64,000 nt of DNA, taken from NCBI RefSeq assembly GCF_000002995.4, contig NW_025062477.1, forward strand, positions 2,188,001 through 2,252,000, given 5' to 3'. Below the pieces are notes generated by a model that was given only the letters and a program-made list of their open reading frames with translations, made no database searches and was not told where the DNA came from. Origin of the DNA: Brugia malayi. Its lineage: Eukaryota; Nematoda; Chromadorea; Rhabditida; Onchocercidae. Numbering within the stretch: position 1 is the stretch's first letter; each line of letters starts with the position of its first letter. A program made the position numbers and the translations under genes. Shown one piece after another: positions 16,201 to 27,448 of this stretch.

Positions 16201-19200
16201 TAATTCATATCGTTAAGAAAAAAAAAAAAATAATATTTTATTAATGAAAAAAGTGATCTAATAAAATATCAGTGCTTTTGTTTATATCAATTTAATTACA
16301 ACATTCATAAATTTTCAAAAAAAAAAAAAAAAAAAAATAAATAAATAAAACTTAGAGTTACAAACGAAAAAATAAAAGTAAGAAGAAAAAGCATTCTAAA
16401 AATTAACCTTAACACTTTAATTTTTTAACTTTTATAAATTGTTGACAGAAAAAAGGAAATTATTTTTTGCTTGGTACTAATATAAACTGATTTTCATTTA
16501 ATTTGATATTAAAAATTCAAATTAAAAATTTCGTTTTATACCTAAATTTGTTTTTAACTATTTGAAATTTTTTTGCTGCTGAAGAGAAGTGGAAAATAGT
16601 TATGAAAAATGAAAAGGAAGCAATTGAAACAAATCAAAAATAAATTTCAAAAATTAGAAAAAGAGTTTCTTAGCAAAATTTTTTTTTTCAAATTAATACG
16701 CTGGAAATTAATTATATCTAATTAATTTTCATTGATCAATTATAGTTAGGTAAAGAAGTTGAAAAAAAAACAAAAAGTAATAATTAAGTTTATATTTAAA
16801 AAAGAAAACATGTAATATTTCAATTTTTTTTTCATTTCCGATATATTCATGTTTCTAAATTATAAACTTATAATTCTTTTCTAAATGATAAAACTGAGAA
16901 AAGGAAATTATTTCTTTATTTCAGTTTGTAGAATTTTTTAGAAAACTTTATTTTCTATTTTATAAAAAATTGTTCTAAATAATTTTTCAAACTTTTTAAT
17001 ATTAAACTTTAAAATGTTTCATATCTGTTAAAAAAAAAAAAAAAAATTCTGATCAACTTTTTTTTTTTGTTGTTTTATTTTTTCAGATCAATTTGATTAG
17101 ATTAGCATTGATTATCAATTTGATTAGATTAGCATTGACATTGATTTTATTGATAAATATTGATAAGCACTAAGTTCAGAGGTAAGAAGAGATGATGTAA
17201 CTATTCAATTTGCTAATTTATGTAATAATTTTTTTTTATTATCTTATCAATTAGAAAAAAAAAGAAAGAAAGAAGTAAACTATGCAAAGAGGACGAAATT
17301 AAATTTAAATTTTTAAAATTAAATTTCTTTAAATTAAATTGAAAAAAAAAAGATGGAAAGTTTATGTGTTATCATTTATAATGAATGATTTTTATCAATT
17401 TATCAGTCAGAGAGAAAAGAAGAAGGAAGAATGTTTTAGCTTTGGAGGATTAAAAAGAATGATTAGTTTGATATGTATGAATTTTTAAATGAAATAGAAC
17501 AAGGAAAAGGAAAAAAAATCAGGAAAATTAAGGAAAATATACGGCAAAGAAAGAAATTACTAATCAAAATGCAATAAATTAAAAATAATAATTAAAAATT
17601 AATGAATAATTACTTCTTTTTTAAAATTTTTTTCGTAAATTTCAACATTATATAATTAGAAATTAAAAATTATTCCAAAATGAACAAAAAAAAAAAAAAA
17701 AAGATTATCATAATTACTTCAATTCATCCATGAAAATGTATTCAAATACTTAAATGAAAATGATTAAATATATTCTTATGCTTCTCATTTTATTATTTTC
17801 AACTTTTACTACAAACTGATAATTTAAACTTTTTAAATTATAACTTATATACAACATTTTTTGACCATTGAAAAAAATTCCTTTTCGAAGTTTTTTTTTT
17901 CAGAGTTAAAAAAAAATTTTCTCAAAATTCAAAAGTTAAATATAACAAAAAAAAAAAAAAAAATTCATAAAATCTTATTTAGACTAAATACGAAATTTTC
18001 AAACAAAAATTTTTTTTTTTTTAAAAAAATTTTCTAAAGAATTTTTAATTTTTTAATTATAACCAATGCAAAACTTTTTTAGTTTTAATTTTCAATTAAT
18101 TTTTGCTAGCAAAATTTCTATTTATTCAAAGTTATAGAAGCAAAGCTAATTAGCTAATATACTGCTATGTGTCAATTTTTTAGCAAAAACAAACAAATTA
18201 ACAAAACAGTTATTGGTAATAATATCTGTTATTGTTGCAGCAATAGTAGCAGTAGTAACATTATTGTTGCTGTTATTGTTGTTGTTGTTACAATTAGTAG
18301 CAGTAGTAACATTATTGTTGCTGTTATTGTTGTTGTTGTTACAATTAGTAGCAGTAGTAGCATTATTGTTGCTGTTATTGTTGTTGTTGTTGTTACAATT
18401 AGTAGCAGTAGTAGCATTATTGTTGCTGTTATTGTTGTTGTTGTTACAATTAGTAGCAGTAGTAGCATTATTGTTGCTGTTATTGTTGTTGTTGTTACAA
18501 TTAGTAGCAGTAGTAGTTGCTTTTTGTTACATTAGTAGTATTATTGTTGCTGTTATTGTTGTTGTTGTTACAATTAGTAGCAGTAGTAACATTATTGTTG
18601 CTGTTATTGTTGTTGTTGTTACAATTAGTAGCAGTAGTAACATTATTGTTGCTGTTATTGTTGTTGTTGTTACAATTAGTAGCAGTAGTAGCATTATTGT
18701 TGCTGTTATTGTTGTTGTTGTTACAATTAGTAGCAGTAGTAGCATTATTGTTGCTGTTATTGTTGTTGTTGTTACAATTAGTAGCAGTAGTAGCATTATT
18801 GTTGCTGTTATTGTTGTTGTTGTTACAATTAGTAGCAGTAGTAGCATTATTGTTGCTGTTATTGTTGTTGTTGTTACATTAGTAGTAGTATTATTGTTGC
18901 TGTTATTGTTGTTGTTGTTACAATTAGTAGCAGTAGTAGCATTATTGTTGCTGTTATTGTTGTTGTTGTTACAATTAGTAGCAGTAGTAGCATTATTGTT
19001 GCTGTTATTGTTGTTGTTGTTACAATTAGTAGCAGTAGTAGCATTATTGTTGCTGTTATTGTTGTTACAATTAGTAGCAGTAACAATAAGTATTAGTAAT
19101 AGCAATAACAATAATAGTTTTTGTGCTTAAAAATGTTTCATTTCATTGAAGAGGACGAAATCGATAATATAAATCAAAAATAAATGATAATAGAAAGGAA

Positions 19201-22200
19201 ATGTTGTAAAGACTAAACCTTTTTAATTTGCATCCTTTAATTCTTCCCCCCCCCCCGCCTTTCCCCCCTTCTTCCCCCCTTTTTACCTTTGTGCAAATAT
19301 ATTAATCCTTTGTACCTTTGTCATTTCCATAATTATTATTCATATTCATCACTGATTAGCCTTTATCGTTCGCATATACATCCGTGTAATTTAATATCTA
19401 ATCCAAAAATTAAATATTTTTTAATGGAAATATTTAATGAGCCAATCACAGAAAAGATTTTATGCATATTTAAAAATTTTACTTTTATTTAGATTTTATT
19501 TTAGTTATTAATTTGTACTAAAATTTTGAAAAATAATGAAATCATGGATTAAAAATAAATTTTTCGATTCAAAAAAAAAAAAAAACAAAAACAAAAACAA
19601 AAAAGAAAAAACGATTATTTATTTTATCTGCTGAAAAAAAAAAGCAATTTATCACAATAATTTCTCTAATTTTATGCAAAAAATAAAAAAAATAAAAATA
19701 AAATTGGGAAGTGGTAGCTGACGAAGTGATCGTACATTTCTAATATGCAAATATGAATTTTATCGAATTTAAAAAACAGATGCACAAATGTGTAAATGGA
19801 AAAAAAAAAAACGCATATAAAGAATATTTGTTAGTAATTAAATTTAAATTATATTCGAATTTAAAAAATTAGAATAAGCTTGTATGAAATAAAATTAAAA
19901 TTATTAATAATTAATTATTAGAAAAAAGGAAAGTTTTAATTAATTAATGCAAATCTAAGTAATCGTTTTATTTAGACTTTCGTTGAAAATTTTTTTTTTT
20001 TTGAATAATAGCTAAAGGTATTGAGAAAATACTCACAAATGTAAATTTTCATTTATCAAACACTTTGCTTCTATTTCAATAATTTTAATTAAAAAACCAA
20101 AAAAAAAAAAACAAAATTCTATTTGATTCGAATTGTGTTTAAATTTCTTTTAAATCCTAAAATTGAAATGAAACTAAAAAAATTTTAGAATTTGCGTAGT
20201 TTTTGTAAATAATACAAAATTTTCACAGTTTATAAAATGAAATCAATTTTACTGCAAATTATTCTTCAAAGATTAGCAATTTTATCAATTCTAGCATTAA
20301 TATTTTTTAATATATAAATTTAAATAATCAAATTGAAACTGATAATATCACTGATTAAAATAATAAGAGTAACACTGATTAAATTTTACAAAAAAAGTTT
20401 TAATGTTAAAATTATTTGTTTATTAACCTTTCACAAATATATTTTAATGAATCAAATAATTACAGTAAATAAAAAATAATTGAAAGAAAATATTCTATTT
20501 CCTAATAAATTTTTATAAATCTGACATTTGCAATTTCTGAATTAATTTCTGACTAATTTTTATATCAATGATTTAAAATTTTATCATTAAAAAATTTTAC
20601 TAAATTAATTAAGATATATTAACAAATTTTTCTAATTTTTTTTAAATGAAGTTTTAAGTCTGTCTAGCAATTTCTCCTGAAATGATTTAAAAATTGTGTA
20701 AATGAAAAAATTTACTTTTAAAAATATTGAAAAAAAAAAAGAGAAAAAAGTGAAAATTTCATTTGCACCAAATTTTTTTTTCAACAATTTAAGAAGATAA
20801 TAAGTGCTTTTTACATTTTTATGGAAATGACAAAAAGTTTCTCTATTACAAATTTTCAATAATTCTATTTTTTTTTTTTTTGCAAATTGCTATCAAATGG
20901 CTTAAAACTTGTTGTTTTTTTTTTTAACAAAACTACAAAATGATATTTTAAATGTAACTTTTTAAAAATATTCATTAGGAAAATGACAAAATAATTTAAA
21001 TAGGATTGTTATATTTATTATTAAAATATATCAAATTAATAAAATAATTTTTTTTTTTGGTATTAATCATTCATATTTTTTTAATATTAAATTTTGTAGT
21101 ACTGTAATTAAAATAATAAAATAAAGTTAAAAAAAAAAAGCAAGAAAAAACTTTAACAACAAAATTAACAGTTTCCATCGTACTATGAAATAAATTTATT
21201 TTGAATGTTTTACAATAAAGCAATGATAATTATAATAGAGAAGAAAGAGTAATTATTTTAATGAATACTACACGAACTATTTCCGCCAATTAAATATTGG
21301 AAGAGAAAATTTTTGCGCCTCTTTAAGTATTCATATAAATATTAAAGTATTTTTATCATTGAATAATAACTATTTACAAATGTTACACAATACTTTCATT
21401 TAAAAAAAAAAAAAAAAAAAAAAACAAACAAAAAATTCCTTAAATTATTTGATCATCTTGATGGTGATAGATATAATTACTTTTATATAATATAAATACT
21501 TCTTCTTTTAAATATTCAAGACTATTGATATAATTTCAATTTTTAAAAGATGTGAAATTTTTATTATTCATATTAAAAGTTTATCACACAAATTTAATTA
21601 TGATTTTTATTAACTTTAATGAATCATACAAAATCAAAATACTGTTGATGAACTCATAGAGAAAATTATAAATTATTTGATGAATAAAATGTAAACGAAG
21701 ATATGAAATTAATTTAAACATGAATAAAAATTATTTTATAGATAATTTTTTTGTTCGTTCTTTTTAAACAAAATTTTCGTTTACTTTCTTTTTATTATAT
21801 ATTTCCATTCGTTCTCTTTTTTTTTTTTTCTTTTTTCCTGTCAAACTAATCATTTAATGGAAATGAAAAAGAGAAGTGGAAGAATTTATATTGAAAAAAG
21901 TTAGAAATTAATGAAAGAGGAAAAGGTAACTGAAAGGTTAGTCATTATTTTAAAGGAAATATTGAGAAATGTCAACAGTAAGATTAATCAAATAACTTAC
22001 TAGTCCATATGGAATAATTGCTAAATTGAAAAGCTAGAAGAGGAAGCTAAGTGCTATTTGTTGTTGAAGAATAAATAATTAGATGGATAGGTAAACAAGT
22101 TTTTGGATAAATTAAACTATATAATTGAATTTATTAACTAACTGATGAATTAAATGATTGCTATTATATAAATAAAAAAATAAATAATTTACTTAAATTG

Positions 22201-24789
22201 AACTATGTAATAAATGATTGGTTAAATATGAATCACAGATCGATTGACTGATCGATCGATTGATTGATCGATCGATTGATTGATTGGGTGATTATTGACA
22301 TAGAGCTGTTATAAAAACAAATATTTACGAGTTGTTATTATTATAGCTCTGTATGCATTAGTGATTAAGAAAGAAATCGGACGAAAATAGAAGCATTCGA
22401 TCAGTAAAAATTTTTTTTTCATTTAGATACGGATATTTTGTCTTTCATCCAATATGCAATGTTATCATTTTATCATAAAACAATACTTTCAATCGATGTT
22501 ATCATTTTATCATAAAATGCATCAAAGATAATATCATTATGATATACTTTTTAATCAGTTCATTAATTATGATTAGTTAATCAATAAGTTCAGTTATTAA
22601 CAGTATTCATTTCAACATTCATATTTATGTCGTGTGTGTATGTGTGTGTCTGTGTATGTCGTGTATGTATGTGTCTGTATGTCCTATGTGTACATATGTG
22701 TGTATGTATGTATGTATGTATGACTTGGATGATTAATTGTTTTGCAGCAATCTTCTCAAAATTCAATTAATTAATACGATAAACTTATTAAATTAATTAA
22801 TATAATAAAATTAGTACGATAAAATGTGTGTGTGTGTGTGTTGAATACATATGTATGTGTACGTGTACATGTGTATGTATGCATGAGTATGTATGTGTGT
22901 ATGTGTACATGTGTATGTATGCATGAGTATGTATGTGTGCATGTGCTTGAATGTATGTGTGTATGTGTGTGTCGGTCTATCTGTATTGTATGTCGTATTA
23001 ATTAATTTAATTTTGAATAAATTACTATCAAACATATCACTCACCAAAGAATCATTCAAATCATGAAATTATAGTTTGCTCACTTTCCAATCTTTTTTTT
23101 TTTTTTTAAAAATTTGATTAACGTAAATATTTTTTAAAATATTTTTTCATTCATAATTGTATTTTATGTTTAATGTTTAAATGATAGAAATATTAGTGCA
23201 CAAACATATAAATATAAATGGATGAAATTGAATAATTCGTAAAAATTCTATTTGATAAACAAACCAAAGAATTGAATTTCACAACTAAACATTCAATGAT
23301 TTTATTGCAAAGTCGAGAATTGAATTTGTTCAGTTTTTTTCAGTTTGTTTTTTTTTTTGAAGTGGAAATAAATATTTTTGTATTGGTAAACAAATAATTA
23401 TCAAAATAAACAAAAAATTGGTATTTTGTTTAGGATAAAATTCTAGCAATATTTCACGAATAGATTAAATGAATACACAGGTGAAATAAAATGAAAAATA
23501 AATAATGAATTAATTATATACATAAATAAATAATTGCATAAATAAAAGTGATTGTATAAGTAAGATCAAAATACAAGAAATGTTTAATTTGTGCTAAAGA
23601 TTTAATAATTTTTATTACCAATTATTTTTTAATTATCACATTCTTTATCAAATTATTCATTTAAATAGGAATAATTTAAAATCTTTGTTTATTTATTAAC
23701 CAATCATAATGGCTTTTGTTATTGCTCATTTTTAAATCAGTTAATTTATTCATATTTTAAATTTTGCTTCCACATAAATAATTTAACCTTAAAATTGTTC
23801 ATCTAAAATCTTATCAAATTATTTCTGTAAATTTAAATAATGATAATTAATAAATACATGTATACCTATCTAGTAAGCATTTTATTTTTCAAATTATTGC
23901 ATATATATTTAAATTGTAAACAAATTATTTATGCCTATGTTAGCTTCCCTTTAGAAAAAAAAAACGAAACTTTTCAAAAAAATTTCCAAGTTTTTAAACA
24001 AATTTACAAATGAAAAAAGAAAAAGATGGAAACTTACTCTTCATCTAATGTATATTCGTAGCTATCGGAAATTATTTCCGTAACAACTGTTGGTGGATTT
24101 TCTCGTTCCGGTGTAAGTTTTATCTTTTCGATGACATCAATTTCAATTGCTGGATTAATCTTCATTTTCATCGATTGTTTTTTATCCAATGAAGTTATCA
24201 TCGTTGTTGTTGTTGTTGTTGTTGTTGTTATTGTTTTCATTGTTATAGTAGTAATATTAAATGATTGTATTGGAATTCTTGTTCTAGGATATGATTGTAA
24301 TTTTATTGATTCTAATTGTTGTTTATGTTGAGAATTATCAGTAATGAAATTAGTTGATGATAATAATACTTCATTTGAATTATCATCCATTGATTCATCA
24401 ACATCAAATAGCTCTGCTTCTAAATCAACATTACAAAAATCCATCTGTCGACACCAACATGCTGTTGTACTGCCAATTACATGACAGTATGTATCATTTG
24501 AACTTTGACGAATTAAAACGCATGCAAAAATTGTTTGACGTAAACGTCGTAATGCACCGCATGCAGCACGTTTACCATCACGATTATGTATGTCACAGAA
24601 ATCACCAACACATGGTGATGGTCCACGATTTGCATTACATTTGCAGCGTAGTGAGTGAATTGTTCGAAAATGAAGGATGATAATGATAATAATGATAAGA
24701 AAGGAATAAATTGTTGTTGAAAGTGAATAATGCCACATTGAATAGTTATTATATACTGCAATTTGCATCCAATAATGCTTTTTTATCAC
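10037..24789 (-). CDS. Predicted GPI-anchored three-finger (activin-receptor/Ly6-like) surface protein
   Basis: Three minus-strand exons join in frame: 24789-24038, 13681-13625 and 11057-10037, giving 609 residues. The start is followed by a hydrophobic segment (about 28-39, including seven Ile), a plausible signal peptide; an internal Met at 18 could be the true start. Residues 49-120 hold ten Cys (49, 51, 60, 65, 77, 90, 102, 111, 113, 119), ending in DFCN. That final Cys-Asn and the spacing resemble the activin-receptor/Ly6 three-finger fold. An N-glycosylation sequon is at 98-100. A long Ser/Thr/Asn/Gln-rich stalk follows, with poly-Thr, poly-Gln and poly-Ser runs. The C-terminus is a Ser run plus a hydrophobic tail with no basic end, the layout of a GPI-anchor signal. 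There is no kinase domain, so it is not a classical TGF-beta receptor. A decoy or co-receptor role is only a guess. The 57-base middle exon is supported by phase and good splice sites on both sides. Extra small exons in the 10.4-kb first intron cannot be excluded. Confidence 0.7.
11540..11803. repeat. Three-copy direct repeat, about 70-100 bp units
   Basis: Three near-identical units begin with aatcctaaaatgtcctaaaa and continue to a shared ttaattcattttacaaa end, at about 11540-11612, 11613-11716 and 11717-11803. They lie in the second intron of the GPI-protein gene. Copies differ mainly in A-run length and in a short spacer. Confidence 0.8.
12069..12157. repeat. Duplicated GC palindrome cccgcgggtatattgct
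   Basis: The 17-base word cccgcgggtatattgct occurs twice, with its CCCGCGGG palindrome at 12078-12085 and 12138-12145, exactly 60 bases apart. Each copy sits just after a T run. It lies in the second intron of the GPI-protein gene. Confidence 0.85.
14592..14601. repeat. C10 homopolymer
   Basis: Ten C followed by a CTTTCCCC pyrimidine tract, unusual in a window where nearly all homopolymers are A or T. It lies in the large first intron of the GPI-protein gene, so the transcript would carry a G run. Confidence 0.85.
17083..17140. repeat. Short tandem repeat of a 27-bp unit
   Basis: Two near-perfect adjacent copies share atcaatttgattagattagc followed by attga. They lie in the first intron of the GPI-protein gene. 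Confidence 0.7.
18236..19090. repeat. 51-bp minisatellite, about 16 copies
   Basis: The 51-base unit combines a run of GTT triplets, the word acaattagtagcagtagtag and an ATTATTGTTGCTG head. Copies start at about 18256, 18308, 18359, 18413, 18464, then 18541 to 18847, and again from 18889. One unit is 54 bases long through an extra GTT. Two junctions, near 18515-18540 and 18879-18892, carry a variant with acattagtagta, splitting the array into blocks of about 5, 7 and 4 units. The unit is a multiple of three with few stops, so long open frames appear on both strands; these are by-products of the repeat, not genes. It lies inside the 10.4-kb first intron of the GPI-protein gene. Confidence 0.95.
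19246..19287. repeat. C11 run and C/T-rich tract
   Basis: Eleven C (19246-19256) are followed by more blocks of six C separated by T. It is the second C-rich tract in the same intron and lies about 150 bases beyond the minisatellite. Confidence 0.85.
22239..22290. repeat. GATC/GATT tetranucleotide tract
   Basis: Alternating gatcgatcgattgattgatc-type tetranucleotides in the first intron of the GPI-protein gene. A related pure GATC tract is at 27429-27448. Confidence 0.85.
22457..22518. repeat. Direct repeat around atgttatcattttatcataa
   Basis: The word atgttatcattttatcataa occurs at about 22457 and again at about 22497, in the first intron of the GPI-protein gene. Confidence 0.75.
22629..22980. 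repeat. TG/TATG-rich compound microsatellite in two blocks
   Basis: Two blocks of mixed tgtg, tatg and gtac words lie at about 22629-22722 and 22824-22980. Within the second block, gtgtacatgtgtatgtatgc is duplicated. The reverse strand reads as Thr/His-rich frames that are only a product of the repeat. Confidence 0.9.
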
Positions 24790-25721
24790 TTTTTTATCAA
24801 TCAGTAATAAATTTCAGTAATAATAATAATAATAATTAAAAAGTAGTTTTGTTCAAAAAATATTTGTCAGTAGTAATATTCAGTTAGAATAATTTTCAGT
24901 TAGAAGGAAGAGTTGTATATTTAAAATATAGGAAAAATATCACTTCACCAATAATAAATAAATAAATGATAGAAATAATGTTAGCAAAAAAAAAAAAAAT
25001 TGAAATTTCACGAAAAAAAAATTTTTTTTTTTTTTTTGAAAAAATCATACACTACTTGATAATCTTTTAATTAATTAATTCATTTAATTATGTATTTTTG
25101 TAAATTGTTTTACAAATAAGTTAAAAATTCTTTAGGAAATATGACAGCATGTGAATTGGCAATTGATTATTCAAATCAATAGAATAAACAAAATTTTTTA
25201 CCTGTAAATAAAAAAAAAAAAATTGATCAATTTTTATGATGAACGTCATGATTATTATCTGTTTTTTTTTTTTTCTTAAAATCATACACAACAAAACTTT
25301 AAATTTCAATGAGATGAAATTATGTTTAACATTTAAAATTTAATTTGTTAAGTCCAAATTCACATGGTTTTTCTTTTTTTTTTTTTTTCATTAGTGATAG
25401 GATAAAGAAATTATTATTGAAAAGTTGATCATTATTTAAATTTTATATAAATTTCAAAGAGAAATTATTGAGGTGTAATTGTAAAAAAAAGAAAAAAAAA
25501 AGATCAAATAGAAAAACAAAAATGTAATCTTTACATATTAAAAGAAATTAAAATGAATTCATAAAAAGATTTACTGCAAGAAGAGAAAGAATAGATTAAA
25601 TTTTATTTTTAATAAAAATTAATAAATTGCTGAATAAAAAAAATATTTTACATTTTCTAATAAATTCTAATAATTCAATCAATTAAAGGATAACAAAATT
25701 ATTATTAAATTATATGCTAGC

Positions 25722-25750
25722 AAGAAGAAGAAGAAGAAGAAGAAGAAGAA
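25722..25750 (+). repeat. (AAG)n microsatellite
   Basis: Nearly ten AAG triplets in an intergenic, purine-rich stretch. Confidence 0.9.
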
Positions 25751-26703
25751 AATTAAAATAAGAAAAAGGAAAAAGATTAGATCAAAGGATGAAAGAACTA
25801 TTTTTGAACATTAAGAAATAGTTTCACTGCAAAGAGCAACTGTTCATCCGGAAGAGATCAAGAAAGTGATCAAGAATTTAACAATTAACCATCATTTTGC
25901 TATCCTTCAATGATTGAATTATTAATATAATATTTAAAATGACAAATAATATACGAATAGGTGTGAAATTTTTGTGTGAAATGAAATTTTAAGTGCAAAT
26001 AATTGCACAATTTTAATAAAATTTGAACATTGATTTTCTTTTTTTTTTTTTTTTTCAAATTTAAAAAAATTTGAAAAGGATGTAATAAAATTTGCATGTT
26101 ACTTCATTTTTCAAATGCATAAAAATGAAATGAATTAAAACAAATAAGGAAGTAAAATAAGTAAAATATAATTAATAATTTAAAAAATAATTTAATAACT
26201 TAATCAATTGATCATATAATAATGAACAATAATGTTGAATTACTGTACTAAACGATACAAATAATTTAGTTCAAAGAGTAACTGATTAAATGATATAAAT
26301 GATAATGATTAATTTAACAGTAAGCTTATTTATGAAAGGCTAGAAGCAATTATTAATGAATGACAGTGGTAAGAATAATACTAGTAATAAAAATTATGAA
26401 AATAAACTAGTCAAATTTTATATTCTATAAGTCATTAGTTAATAACAAATTAATCTAATATGCATCTGATAATTTATCTGTTATTATTATTATTATCATT
26501 ATTACTAAATTATCATTGATAACAATAATAATTCAAATATCATTTCGATAACAATAAGTAATGATCATTGCAAATAAGAAGCAATTGTAGAATAAATTTA
26601 ACTAATTTTTTTTTTTTAAATTAATTTATGCTTTTGAATTGATAATAATAATTCAATAACTATTTGCTAAAAAAAAAAATAACACATTCGTGTGAATCAA
26701 TAA

Positions 26704-26862
26704 TCAATCATCGTAAGTATAATTTGAAACCAAAAGATTGTATGTTAGAAATGATTGGTTAGCTTTAAGGTACGTCTTCTCATCTATCAATAATTGCGCT
26801 TTTGTCGAGAGTAAATGATGGGGTGGAGCCGATCGGGTGAACCATTTTGTTAATTCATTCAT
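26704..26862 (-). CDS. Possible small ORF, 52 residues (doubtful)
   Basis: A minus-strand open frame from ATG at 26862 to TGA at 26704 starts MNELTKWFTRSAPPHH and uses a wider mix of codons than the AT-rich surroundings. It lies in an island with higher GC than its flanks, about 1.9 kb upstream of the GPI-protein start codon on the same strand. No homology is recognised. The plus strand of the same island has two donor-like sites (aag|gtacgtc near 26769 and tc|gtaagtat near 26713), so it could instead belong to a plus-strand transcript, or be regulatory DNA. Confidence 0.15.
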   Translation of the reverse strand: MNELTKWFTRSAPPHHLLSTKAQLLIDEKTYLKANQSFLTYNLLVSNYTYDD

Positions 26863-27050
26863 GGGTAGGTGGGATCAGTATTGCTATTCCATTTCGTTCT
26901 GAAGCAATCATGAGAATAATCTTTTGTTATGATTACAATCATTTGATATTATTTTGCTGGCTAAAAGAATGAAATAACTTAAGAAGAAGTTTTATGCAAA
27001 GAAATGATAAGTTAAGATTGAAAAGATAATACGATACTAAGCAATTATTT

Positions 27051-27275
27051 GGATAGTACTAGCTTAAATTGAGGAAATTTTCTAGATAATACTAGTTTGA
27101 GATTTATTTGGATAGTGCTAATTTGAATTAAGGAATTTTTTTTTTTTTTTTTTGAGATAGTACTAGTTTTGAATTGAGAAAATTTTTCTCAATAATACTA
27201 GTTTGATTTATTTTGATCGTATTAGTTTGAATTGAATATGAGTTTACTATTACTATTATTGGGATAGTATTAGTT
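27051..27275. repeat. Degenerate tandem repeat with gatagtactagtttgaatt core
   Basis: About seven diverged copies of a core like gatagtactagtttgaattg start near 27051, 27084, 27112, 27155, 27191, 27217 and 27263, spaced roughly 26-46 bases. One copy is interrupted by an 18-T run. Confidence 0.75.
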
Positions 27276-27428
27276 TGTTTGAAAAAAAAAAAAAAAAAAA
27301 TGATAAGGAAGGTGATAAATTTGAAAATGTTTCATTGCTGATAAAATATTGTAATATAAATAACTAAGCATTATCTTTTATTCAAAATCAATATAAATTA
27401 CTAGACAAATCAGTGAACAGTCGTATTA

Positions 27429-27448
27429 ATCGATCGATCGATCGATCA
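27429..27448. repeat. (GATC)n tract
   Basis: Perfect atcg tetranucleotide repeat, self-complementary, followed by atcaatcaattgat. Confidence 0.9.

Noticed and set aside
18236..19090. Regular repeat array that could be taken for a CRISPR array
   Set aside because: Units are directly adjacent with no unique spacers, made of triplets, in a eukaryotic intron.
18167..19130. Long Leu/Val- or Asn/Thr-rich open frames of 70-305 codons on both strands
   Set aside because: They are the 51-bp minisatellite read in different frames. The unit is a multiple of three with few stops, so open frames are automatic.
22811..23059. Thr/His-rich minus-strand frame
   Set aside because: It is the TG/TATG microsatellite read on the reverse strand.
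24131..24680. Plus-strand frames opposite the Cys-rich exon
   Set aside because: They are shadows of the minus-strand exon, which carries the ordered Cys pattern and fits its splice sites.
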